From the NCBI GenBank assembly GCA_029688825.1, contig JARUKX010000005.1, forward strand, positions 1 through 64,000: a stretch of DNA of 64,000 bases. Reading direction: 5' to 3'. Below, one piece after another: positions 9,412-16,599 of the stretch. The stretch's first letter is position 1; the number at the start of each line of letters is the position of its first letter. The DNA comes from Haloarculaceae archaeon H-GB1-1 (GTDB taxonomy: Archaea; Halobacteriota; Halobacteria; Halobacteriales; Haloarculaceae). The notes beneath the pieces were generated by a model. That model was not told the DNA's origin, did no database searches, and saw only the letters and a program-made list of their open reading frames with translations. A program made the translations under genes and the position numbers.

Positions 9412-11196
9412 TCACTCGACCTCGGTCGCCATGGCCGGAGAATCGGTCGGGACGGTGACCTCGAACCGTGCGCCGCCGTCGCGGCTCTCAGTTATCGACA
9501 GGTCCCAGCCGTGGGCTTCGACGCTGGCATTGACGATGGCGAGCCCGAAGCCGGTTCCCTCGTCGTTCGTCGAGTATCCCTGCTGGAGCACGTCAGACCG
9601 CTCCTCCTCCGGGATACCGGGACCGTCGTCCTCGACGTACCAGCCGTCGTCGGTCGCACCGACGGTGACCGTGACCGACGGGTCGCCGGTACCGGCCGCC
9701 GCCGCGCCGTGTTCGACGGCGTCCTGACGAGCCTGTGAGTCAGGGCTCGTGGAACCGTGTTCCACGGCGTTCCGAAAGAGATTCTCGAAGACGCGCTGGA
9801 GCCGCGGTTCGTTCGCCGAAAGCACCCGGTCGGAGGCGACCGTGAGGGACCCGGTCTCAGTCGCGACGTTCGCCCACGCGGCCTCCGCGACGGCTCGCAG
9901 GGACACGTCGTCGCGCTCGGTGACACGTTGACCCTGGCGAGCCAGTTCCAGCGTGTCGTCCACGATACCCTCCATCCGGTCGAGAGAGCTCGCGATCTTC
10001 GCGTAGTTCTCCTCGTCGAGGTTGTCGGCTTCGAGTTCGAGCCGCATGGACGCGACGTTGAGCGGGTTTCGCAGGTCGTGGCTCACGATGCCGGCGAACT
10101 CCTCGAGCCGGTCGTTCTGGCGTTCGAGTTCGGTGGTCCGTTCCCGAAGTGCTCGTTCCCAGGAGACCTGGTCGGTCACGTCCGAGAGCAAGACGACCCG
10201 ACCGATGAGGTCTCCGTTCCCGTTCTCGATGGTCGACACGTCGACGTCGAAGTAACGCTCCTCACCGTCGACGACGTAGTCGGTTCGCGTCCTCCGCTCG
10301 TCGCCATTTTCGAGGACGCGTACGACGTCCGGGTTTCCCGAGAATAAGTCGACCACTCCACGCCCAGTAAGGTCCCCTGCCGGAACGTCCAGATGGGCGC
10401 TCGCCGCTTCGTTCGCGTCTATGATCGTCCCTTCGGAATCGACCACCAGCATCCCGACGTCGACGCTATCGATGGCCGTCCGTCTGGCGATAGGGACGAT
10501 GTCGGTGATACGGTACCTGAAGATGACCGCGACGGCCATGAGCGTCGTGACGAAGAACCCAATCGGCGTCAGGTCGACCGTCACGAGTCGGAGGTTGAAC
10601 GCCATGTTCAGCACGGCAGGCACGACCGTCGCCACCAGAATTGCCCGGATCTGTTCACGAAGCGTGTCGACCTTGAGTCTGCGGTACTCGCTGAACAGCT
10701 TGTACCCCGCAGTGCCGATGAGCACGTACGCGTACATCGTGAACAGGAGAAAGACGACGCCGGACGATCTGACACTCGTGTCGAACGGACCCGAAGGGGT
10801 AGCGACGACGTGCTGGCGTAACAGCGTGGTTCCGAATGTCTCGTCGGCAAATACGAAGCCGAGAAGAATCAGAAACGGGAGCATGACGCCCACGACACGT
10901 CGAGGTCGGAGCCACCGTCTATCGTCCGTGTACTCCGCCACGAAGAAGAAGAGACCGAGAACGACCGTCCCACCAGAAACGTACTTCACGTCCGCAAAGA
11001 GAAGCGTCAGAGCCTGGCTGGACAGCACGTGGTCGAGCGCCGATACGGCGGCCCAGAGTGCGACTGCGACGTAGATCGTCACCACGGGGATGCTCGAAAG
11101 CATCGTCTCGTGAGTGTAGACGTACGCAGCAACGGCGACGCTACTCACGGCCGTGAGAACGAACCCGACAAGTATCAGTTCAGGTAATAGTTCCAT
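9412..11196 (-). CDS. Membrane sensor histidine kinase with PAS domain
   Basis: 594 residues. The N-terminal block (about 1-225) has about seven hydrophobic segments of the type seen in archaeal 7TM/16TM kinase sensors. A PAS domain follows (about 235-345, starting DVGMLVVDSEGTIIDANEAA), then HisKA with H-box VSHDLRNPLN (about 369) and HATPase with N-box NLFRNAVEHG (about 472), DDGPGIP and GTGFGLAIV. No receiver domain is fused and no response regulator is adjacent. The N-box region has a partial repeat (AVEHG twice, about 18 residues apart). Its signal is unknown. It is convergent with polB. Confidence 0.9.
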   Translation of the reverse strand: MELLPELILVGFVLTAVSSVAVAAYVYTHETMLSSIPVVTIYVAVALWAAVSALDHVLSSQALTLLFADVKYVSGGTVVLGLFFFVAEYTDDRRWLRPRRVVGVMLPFLILLGFVFADETFGTTLLRQHVVATPSGPFDTSVRSSGVVFLLFTMYAYVLIGTAGYKLFSEYRRLKVDTLREQIRAILVATVVPAVLNMAFNLRLVTVDLTPIGFFVTTLMAVAVIFRYRITDIVPIARRTAIDSVDVGMLVVDSEGTIIDANEAASAHLDVPAGDLTGRGVVDLFSGNPDVVRVLENGDERRTRTDYVVDGEERYFDVDVSTIENGNGDLIGRVVLLSDVTDQVSWERALRERTTELERQNDRLEEFAGIVSHDLRNPLNVASMRLELEADNLDEENYAKIASSLDRMEGIVDDTLELARQGQRVTERDDVSLRAVAEAAWANVATETGSLTVASDRVLSANEPRLQRVFENLFRNAVEHGSTSPDSQARQDAVEHGAAAAGTGDPSVTVTVGATDDGWYVEDDGPGIPEEERSDVLQQGYSTNDEGTGFGLAIVNASVEAHGWDLSITESRDGGARFEVTVPTDSPAMATEVE

Positions 11197-11310
11197 CCTC
11201 TCGCCATCTCATCCCCACGAGCTATCCGTGAAGGTAGACAATAAATTCACAGGGCATCCAGAGTCACGTCGACCGCGGAATCCGACGGCGTCCGGGACGT
11301 CTTTCCATTC

Positions 11311-11320
11311 TACTAAATAG
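11311..11320 (+). promoter_or_regulatory. TATA-like box of the suf operon
   Basis: TACTAAATAG. The usual spacing puts transcription start near 11343-11346, on the ATG of the leader ORF at 11345 and about 62 bases before sufC. Confidence 0.5.
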
Positions 11321-11344
11321 ATTTTTCTTATGTGGAAATCCAGT

Positions 11345-11419
11345 ATGTGCGAATGCGAAAGCATTATGTCGCGCACGTACCGACTTTCGGGTGACCTAAG
11401 AGTACCATGGCAGTTCTAG
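11345..11419 (+). CDS. Possible leader peptide ORF of the suf operon (24 residues)
   Basis: Reads MCECESIMSRTYRLSGDL and six further residues, then TAG. Its ATG falls where a leaderless transcript from the TATA box at 11311-11320 should begin. Cys is at codons 2 and 4. The ORF runs through the hairpin at 11347-11376 and ends 13 bases inside sufC in another frame. A role in translational control of Fe-S assembly is inference; ORFs this short also arise by chance in GC-rich DNA. Confidence 0.35.
   Translation: MCECESIMSRTYRLSGDLRVPWQF
11347..11376 (+). promoter_or_regulatory. Hairpin in the suf operon leader
   Basis: AATGC-GAAA-GCATT is a perfect 5-bp stem with a GNRA-type GAAA tetraloop. It is enclosed by GTGCG/CGCAC with a small asymmetric bulge. 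It would lie at the very 5' end of the suf mRNA. A GGTGA Shine-Dalgarno-like stretch (11390-11394) follows, 12 bases before the sufC ATG. Confidence 0.45.
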
Positions 11420-12318
11420 AAATCAAGAACCTTCACGCAGAGGTCGCTGAGGAGGGTGGCGAAAAGATCCTCGACGGTGTCGATCTCGAAGTCGGCACCG
11501 GCGAGATTCACGCACTGATGGGCCCCAACGGGAGTGGCAAGTCCACGACGGCGAAAGTCATCGCTGGACATCCGGCCTACGAGGTAACTGACGGTGAGGT
11601 GCTGCTGCACCTCGAAGACGACGAGTTCGACGACATCGAGATCGACGAGGAGGACACGACGTGGAACCTTCTCGACCTCGAACCCAACGAGCGTGCGGCG
11701 CTCGGCATCTTCCTCGGGTTCCAGTACCCCGCGGAGATCGAGGGCGTCACGATGGTGAACTTCCTGCGCACGGCGCTCAACGCCAAGCTCGAAGAGCGCG
11801 AGGAGCTGTTCGAGGACGAGGACGAAGCCGACGCCGAAGAAGAAGATGACGCCGGCTACGACACCTCCCCGATGGAAGGACCAGCGGACGAGGGCGACAT
11901 CGGCGTCGCCGAGTTCCAGCAGATCCTCCAGGAGAAGATGGAGCAGCTGGACATGGACGAGTCCTTCGCCAGCCGCTATCTCAACGCCGGCTTCTCCGGC
12001 GGCGAGAAGAAACAGAACGAGGTCCTGCAGGCAGCGATCCTCGAACCATCCATCGCCGTGCTCGACGAGATCGACTCCGGGCTGGACATCGACCGCCTCC
12101 AGGACGTCTCGAAGGGCATCAACGCGCTCCGTGACGAACAGGGCACGGGTATCCTCCAGATCACCCACTACCAGCGCATCCTCGACTACGTCGAGCCGGA
12201 CCACGTCCACATCATGCTCGACGGCCAGGTCGTCAAGTCCGGCGACGCGAGCCTCGCCGAGAAGCTCGAAGACAAGGGCTACGACTGGGTGCGCGAGGAA
12301 GTCTACGGGACAGCCTGA
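11407..12318 (+). CDS. sufC: Fe-S cluster assembly ATPase SufC
   Basis: ABC-type ATPase of the SufBCD scaffold complex, 303 residues. Walker A MGPNGSGKST is near 38-47, the signature FSGGEKKQNEVLQ near 197-209, and Walker B IAVLDEIDSGLDID just after. An acidic insert (about 138-165, runs of Glu/Asp) makes it longer than bacterial SufC and is typical of haloarchaea. First gene of sufC-sufB-sufD. A GGTGA stretch precedes the ATG, unlike the leaderless genes nearby. Confidence 0.96.
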   Translation: MAVLEIKNLHAEVAEEGGEKILDGVDLEVGTGEIHALMGPNGSGKSTTAKVIAGHPAYEVTDGEVLLHLEDDEFDDIEIDEEDTTWNLLDLEPNERAALGIFLGFQYPAEIEGVTMVNFLRTALNAKLEEREELFEDEDEADAEEEDDAGYDTSPMEGPADEGDIGVAEFQQILQEKMEQLDMDESFASRYLNAGFSGGEKKQNEVLQAAILEPSIAVLDEIDSGLDIDRLQDVSKGINALRDEQGTGILQITHYQRILDYVEPDHVHIMLDGQVVKSGDASLAEKLEDKGYDWVREEVYGTA

Positions 12319-12351
12319 TACGTGCAGACCCCCAACCAACACTAACCAATC

Positions 12352-13782
12352 ATGAGTTCAGATCAAGATCACCTCAAAGAAGCCGACACGGAGGCCCGAT
12401 TCGAGTTCAAGAAGGAGGAGAAGTCCGCCTTCAAGACCGAAAAGGGGCTCACAGAAGAGACCATCCGCCTCATCTCCGAGGACAAGGACGAGCCCGAGTG
12501 GATGCTCGAACGCCGTCTCCGTGCACTCGAACAGTACCAGGAGATGCCGATGCCGACCGACTGGCCGGGCCAGCCCGACCTGAGCGAGGTCGACATCGAC
12601 GAGATCGTCCCCTACATCCGCCCCGACATCGAGACGCGCGGCGGCGCGGAGAACTGGGAGGACCTCCCCGAAGAGATTCAGGACACCTTCGACAAGCTCG
12701 GCATCCCGGAAGCCGAGAAGAACGCCCTCTCCGGCGTCGGCGCTCAGTACGAGTCCGAGATCGTCTACCAGAACATGCAGGAGCGCTGGGAGGAGAAGGG
12801 CGTCGTCTTCATGGACATGGACAAAGCGGTCCAGGAGCACCCCGAGCTCGTCAAGGAGTACTTCATGACGAAGAACGTCCCGCCGAGCGACAACAAGTTC
12901 GCGGCGCTCCACGGCGCGATCTGGTCCGGCGGGTCGTTCGTCTACGTCCCCGAGGACACGACGGTCGACATGCCCGTGCAGGCGTACTTCCGGATGAACT
13001 CCGAGGGCATGGGCCAGTTCGAGCACACGCTCATCGTCGCCGAGGAGAACTCCGAGGTCCACTACATCGAGGGCTGTTCCGCCCCGAAGTACTCGGCGTT
13101 CAACCTCCACAGCGGCTGCGTCGAGGTCTTCGTCAAGGACAACGCACACGTCCAGTACTCGACCGTCCAGAACTGGTCGAAGAACACGTACAACCTCAAC
13201 ACCAAGCGCGCCATCGTCGAACAGGACGGTACGATGGAGTGGGTGTCCGGCAGCATGGGCTCGAAGGCCACGATGCTGTACCCGGCGACCATCCTCAAGG
13301 GTCCCGGCGCGACGGACAACCACATCACCATCGCGTTCGCCGGCGAGGGCCAGAACATCGACACCGGTGCGAAGGTCTACCACAACGCGCCCCACACGAA
13401 GTCGACCATCGAGTCGAAGTCCATCTCCAAGGACGGCGGCCGAACGAACTACCGCGGGCTCGTCCACATCGCCAACGGCGCGGAACACGCCTCGACGTCC
13501 GTCGAGTGTGACGCGCTCATGTTCGACAACGAGTCCACGTCGGACACGATGCCGTACATGGAGATCCAGGAGAGCAAGGTCGACGTCGCCCACGAGGCGA
13601 CCGTCGGCAAGATCGGCGACGAAGACGTCTTCTATCTGCAGTCCCGCGGACTGGACGACGACGACGCCAAGCAGATGATCGTCGCCGGCTTCATCGAACC
13701 GATCACGGAGGAACTGCCCATCGAGTACGCGGTCGAGCTCAACCGCCTCATCGAGCTCGAAATGGAAGGTAGTCTCGGCTAA
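12352..13782 (+). CDS. sufB: Fe-S cluster assembly scaffold SufB
   Basis: 476 residues. The core beta-helix of the SufB/SufD family is recognisable from VPPSDNKFAALHGAIWSGG onward, with FEHTLIVAEENSEVHYIEGC and SVECDALMFDNESTSDTMPY near the C-terminus. SufB is the subunit on which the cluster is built. Conserved Cys of GCSA and SVEC are present. It lies 33 bases after sufC and 2 bases before sufD. Confidence 0.96.
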   Translation: MSSDQDHLKEADTEARFEFKKEEKSAFKTEKGLTEETIRLISEDKDEPEWMLERRLRALEQYQEMPMPTDWPGQPDLSEVDIDEIVPYIRPDIETRGGAENWEDLPEEIQDTFDKLGIPEAEKNALSGVGAQYESEIVYQNMQERWEEKGVVFMDMDKAVQEHPELVKEYFMTKNVPPSDNKFAALHGAIWSGGSFVYVPEDTTVDMPVQAYFRMNSEGMGQFEHTLIVAEENSEVHYIEGCSAPKYSAFNLHSGCVEVFVKDNAHVQYSTVQNWSKNTYNLNTKRAIVEQDGTMEWVSGSMGSKATMLYPATILKGPGATDNHITIAFAGEGQNIDTGAKVYHNAPHTKSTIESKSISKDGGRTNYRGLVHIANGAEHASTSVECDALMFDNESTSDTMPYMEIQESKVDVAHEATVGKIGDEDVFYLQSRGLDDDDAKQMIVAGFIEPITEELPIEYAVELNRLIELEMEGSLG

Positions 13783-13784
13783 CA

Positions 13785-15002
13785 ATGAGCGCGCAGGTAC
13801 ACGCCAACCTCACGGAATCGCAGGTAACGGAGATCAGCGAGCAACTCGGCGAACCCGAGTGGCTGCTCGAACAGCGACTCGACGCGCTCGACGCGCTCAA
13901 CGACGTCGCCATGCCGGAGGTCATCCGCACGCCCGGCCGCGACTGGACCAACCTCGATGCGCTCGATTACGAGACGCTCGTCGACCCGCTGAACGCGGCC
14001 GAGGAGAAAGACCGCGTCAGCGCCGACGGCGTCGAAGTGCTGGAGTGGAGCGAGGCCCTCGACGAACACGAGGACCTCATCCAGGAACACTTCGGCTCCA
14101 TCGTCGACACCCAGCGCGACTACCTTACCGCGCTGTCGACCGCACTGTTCAGCGCCGGGACGGTCGTCTACGTCCCGGAGGGCGTCGACGCCGAGGACGT
14201 GAAGATCCGGACGACGATGAACAGTCGCTCGCTGTTCAACTACACGCTCGTCGTCTCCGAGGAATCGTCCTCAGTGACGATTCTGGAGCGGCAGGCGACC
14301 AGTGAAACCGAGAGCGTCGACAGCGACCGCTACTACAGCGGCATCGTCGAGATAGCGGCCGGCGAGAACTCCCACGTCCAGTACGGGGCACTCCAGAACC
14401 TCGACGAGGAGACGTACAACTACTCCGTCAAGCGCGCCCACGCCGACACCTATGCCAACGTCAGCTGGATCGAAGGCAACATCGGCTCGCGCCTGACGAA
14501 GACGTCCGTCGAGACCGTGCTGCAGGGCGACGGCTCCGAGACGAAGATCGTCGGTGCCTTCTTCGGCCACGACGACCAGCACTTCGACCTCGGATCCCGC
14601 GTCTGGCACGAGGCCGAGCACACCACGGCCGACCTCGTCACCCGCGGCGTCCTCGACGACACCGCCCGCTCGGTGTACGAGGGCGTCCAGGACGTCGGAC
14701 GGAGCGCGTGGGACACGAACTCCTACCAGCGTGAGAACACGCTGATGCTCTCCGACGAGAGCGAAGCCGACGCGTCCCCGAAGCTCATCATCAACAACCA
14801 CGACACCGAGGCGAGCCACTCCGCGACGGTCGGACAGGTCGACGAACAGGACCTGTTCTACATGACCTCCCGCGGCGTCCCGCCCCAGCAGGCGAAGAAC
14901 ATGCTCGTCGAGGGCTTCTTCGTGCCCGTCCTCGACGAGGTCGAAGTCGACGAACTCCGCGAGGACCTCGACGACCTCATCGTCGCGCGCCTCGTCGAGT
15001 AA
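13785..15002 (+). CDS. sufD: Fe-S cluster assembly protein SufD
   Basis: 405-residue SufB paralog that completes the SufBC2D complex. The C-terminal core is conserved: PKLIINNHDTEASHSATVGQ, then DLFYMTSRGVPPQQAKNML, the usual end of the SufD beta-helix and helical domain. It starts 2 bases after the sufB stop, so it is translated with sufB. A T6 run 22 bases downstream may end the operon. Confidence 0.95.
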   Translation: MSAQVHANLTESQVTEISEQLGEPEWLLEQRLDALDALNDVAMPEVIRTPGRDWTNLDALDYETLVDPLNAAEEKDRVSADGVEVLEWSEALDEHEDLIQEHFGSIVDTQRDYLTALSTALFSAGTVVYVPEGVDAEDVKIRTTMNSRSLFNYTLVVSEESSSVTILERQATSETESVDSDRYYSGIVEIAAGENSHVQYGALQNLDEETYNYSVKRAHADTYANVSWIEGNIGSRLTKTSVETVLQGDGSETKIVGAFFGHDDQHFDLGSRVWHEAEHTTADLVTRGVLDDTARSVYEGVQDVGRSAWDTNSYQRENTLMLSDESEADASPKLIINNHDTEASHSATVGQVDEQDLFYMTSRGVPPQQAKNMLVEGFFVPVLDEVEVDELREDLDDLIVARLVE

Positions 15003-15023
15003 CGCCGCCGACTACCCCGACGA

Positions 15024-15029
15024 TTTTTT
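15024..15029 (+). terminator. T-run after sufD
   Basis: TTTTTT with a G+C-rich stretch in front of it. Euryarchaeal RNA polymerase stops at such oligo-T runs; no clear stem precedes it. Confidence 0.4.
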
Positions 15030-15060
15030 CGCGACCGACCCCGTCCAGCCACAGGGAACG

Positions 15061-15067
15061 GCTTAAG
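15061..15067 (+). promoter_or_regulatory. TATA-like box of the ferritin-like/DtxR operon
   Basis: GCTTAAG is centred about 27 bases before the ATG at 15092. That is exactly the leaderless spacing for the mini-ORF, not for the main gene. Confidence 0.5.
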
Positions 15068-15091
15068 TCCGGCCCTCTCCGAGTGTCGGTC

Positions 15092-15136
15092 ATGATTCAG
15101 GGAGTAGCGATTCGACCGGGGCGGTGGTCAGTGTGA
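15092..15136 (+). CDS. Possible 14-residue leader ORF
   Basis: MIQGVAIRPGRWSV then TGA. The start fits leaderless transcription from CTTAAG. The stop overlaps the GTG of the ferritin-like gene (GTGA at 15133-15136), so ribosomes could pass from one to the other. Too short to support by composition. Confidence 0.3.
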   Translation: MIQGVAIRPGRWSV

Positions 15137-15612
15137 GCCTGACGCAGCCAGTCAGCTCGGACCATCAGCTCGCACGCCTGCTGCAGATCGGCGTCGTACT
15201 GGAGGAGGTCGTCGAGGCCCGCGCGGCCAAGCATGCCGAGGAGACCGCCGAATTCGATGACGAACTCCGGACCTTCATGCGGGAGGCCGCCGAGGAGTCG
15301 TCCGAGCACCGAGAGCGGCTGGAGGCACTGGTCGACGAACTAGACGCCGACACCGTTCCGTTCGAGGACATCAAGCTCCTCGTCGAGGAACGCTACGAGG
15401 CCGAGAGCGACTTCGACGGCGTCCTCTACGACCAGCTCTGTAACGAGGAAACGGCGTACAAGTTCTACGACGACCTCATCGTCGCCCTCGCCGAGAGCGA
15501 CGCCGACTTCGGCATCGAGCGCGAGCGACTGGTCAGTGTGTTGACCGAGATCCGCGACGAGGAGGCCGAGGGCGTCGAGGAAGTGACCCAACTGATGGAG
15601 GCCCGCGAATGA
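15133..15612 (+). CDS. Ferritin-like domain protein coupled to a DtxR regulator
   Basis: 159 residues, almost wholly helical. Metal-ligand-like motifs are ARAAKHAEE, EESSEHRER and NEETAYKFYD, which resemble the paired E/ExxH motifs of rubrerythrin-type four-helix bundles. Likely a di-iron or iron-handling protein; the chemistry is not known. A GTG start at 15133 is used because it overlaps the mini-ORF stop; GTG 15124 is also in frame. The stop overlaps the next gene (ATGA), so it is co-translated with the metal regulator. Confidence 0.75.
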   Translation: MSLTQPVSSDHQLARLLQIGVVLEEVVEARAAKHAEETAEFDDELRTFMREAAEESSEHRERLEALVDELDADTVPFEDIKLLVEERYEAESDFDGVLYDQLCNEETAYKFYDDLIVALAESDADFGIERERLVSVLTEIRDEEAEGVEEVTQLMEARE

Positions 15613-16043
15613 ACACGTCCCAGCAATACCTCAAAGCGATCTACCTCGCCCAGCAGCAAGCGGACGGCCCTGCGTCGACCGGCACCGTCGCCGACCTGCT
15701 CGACGTGAGCCCGGCCAGCGCCAACGAGATGATCGGCAAACTCGAATCGCGAGGCCTGCTCGAACACGAGAAGTACAAGGGCGTCGACCTCACCGACGAG
15801 GGCATCGCCCAGGCCCGCGACGCCCTACAGACGTACTGCATCATCGAACGCTTCCTCGTCGAGGTCCTCGAAGTCGAGGACGACTTCCGCGCCGAGGCCA
15901 AGCAACTGGAGAGCGTCATCGACCAGACCGTCGCCGACCGCCTCGACACCATCATCGACCGCCGCGACGAGTGCCCCGACTGCTTCGACCCAGAGGGCGA
16001 CGTCTGCAAATTCCTCGAAGTCGAAGCCGACGCCGCAGACTGA
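15609..16043 (+). CDS. DtxR/SirR-family metal-dependent regulator
   Basis: 144 residues. A winged helix at residues 1-65 (QYLKAIYLAQQ, STGTVADLLDVSPASANEMIGKL) is followed by the helical dimerisation and metal-binding domain with RFLVEVLEVEDD and the Glu/His-poor Cys motif CPDCFDPEGDVC. There is no C-terminal SH3-like domain, as in the short SirR/MntR forms. Expected to respond to iron or manganese; its position after sufCBD and a ferritin-like gene favours iron. Start by ATGA overlap. Confidence 0.88.
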   Translation: MNTSQQYLKAIYLAQQQADGPASTGTVADLLDVSPASANEMIGKLESRGLLEHEKYKGVDLTDEGIAQARDALQTYCIIERFLVEVLEVEDDFRAEAKQLESVIDQTVADRLDTIIDRRDECPDCFDPEGDVCKFLEVEADAAD

Positions 16044-16064
16044 ATGCCTCCCCGAAGCCTTCAA

Positions 16065-16081
16065 GTATCGGCCTTCGATAC
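16065..16081 (+). terminator. Small stem-loop after the DtxR gene
   Basis: GTATCG-GCCTT-CGATAC is a perfect 6-bp stem 22 bases past the stop. No T-run follows, so the terminator role is uncertain. Confidence 0.2.
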
Positions 16082-16207
16082 GATACGGTAGCTCCCGCGC
16101 GCGAAAATCGACAGACTTTCGACGCTCTCGGGAGGACGAACAAACTGAGCAGTCCCGTAGTGCTGAGAGAATCCGATGGGTTCTCGATGCTCACTGATCG
16201 ACGACGG

Positions 16208-16280
16208 AGTCCCGTGGTGTAGCGGCCAATCATATGGGCCTTTGGAGCCTATGACGGCGGTTCGAATCCGCCCGGGACTA
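16208..16280 (+). tRNA. tRNA-Gln (TTG)
   Basis: 73 nt. The acceptor stem AGTCCCG pairs with CGGGACT (16208-16214 / 16273-16279), discriminator A. The anticodon arm TGGGC-CTTTGGA-GCCTA has anticodon TTG at 16242-16244. The T arm is GGCGG-TTCGAAT-CCGCC. CCA is not encoded. No intron is needed. It is followed at once by a repeat that contains further copies of its T arm and 3' end. Confidence 0.95.
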
Positions 16281-16467
16281 TCCTGCTGCGAACAATAACG
16301 TGAGCAGCAGGTATCCCTCGGCGGTTCGAGCCCAGAAGACGAGCGTGAGCGAGTCTTCGTGGTTCGAATCCGCCGAGAGAGCTCCGCTCTCCCGTGCCCT
16401 CGTTCACTTCGTTCACGAGAACGCCCGGGACTATTCTGCGAGGAACGAACGTGACGAGCGAATAGTC
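16269..16467 (+). repeat. tRNA-Gln-associated repeat (copy A)
   Basis: Begins with the tRNA 3' end CGCCCGGGACTAT (16269-16281), which recurs at 16422-16434, 153 bases on. Between them: hairpin CCTGCTGC/GCAGCAGG (16282-16289 / 16304-16311) with loop GAACAATAACGTGA; hairpin GAAGAC/GTCTTC (16335-16340 / 16353-16358); then a T-arm copy GGTTCGAATCCGCC (16361-16374). After the second 3' end comes GACTATTC/GAATAGTC (16429-16436 / 16460-16467). It occupies most of the gap between the tRNA and the chemoreceptor gene. Confidence 0.8.
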
Positions 16468-16569
16468 GACATTTCCGGAATACTGAGCTGGTCTACTCAA
16501 TTTGCCGCTCTGTCTACCGTTCACTTCTTCTACTGCGAGATTTTCAATCTTGATACAATTCTGGAAACT

Positions 16570-16579
16570 ATTATATACG
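16570..16579 (+). promoter_or_regulatory. TATA box of the chemoreceptor gene
   Basis: ATTATATACG, the strongest TATA match in the window, about 25 bases before the ATG at 16600; a leaderless start is expected. Confidence 0.6.
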
Positions 16580-16599
16580 CACCTTTTGACTGACACTAC

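Noticed and set aside
12358-13785. 475-codon open frame antisense to sufB
   Set aside because: Mirror of GC-biased third positions; sufB is unmistakable on the plus strand.
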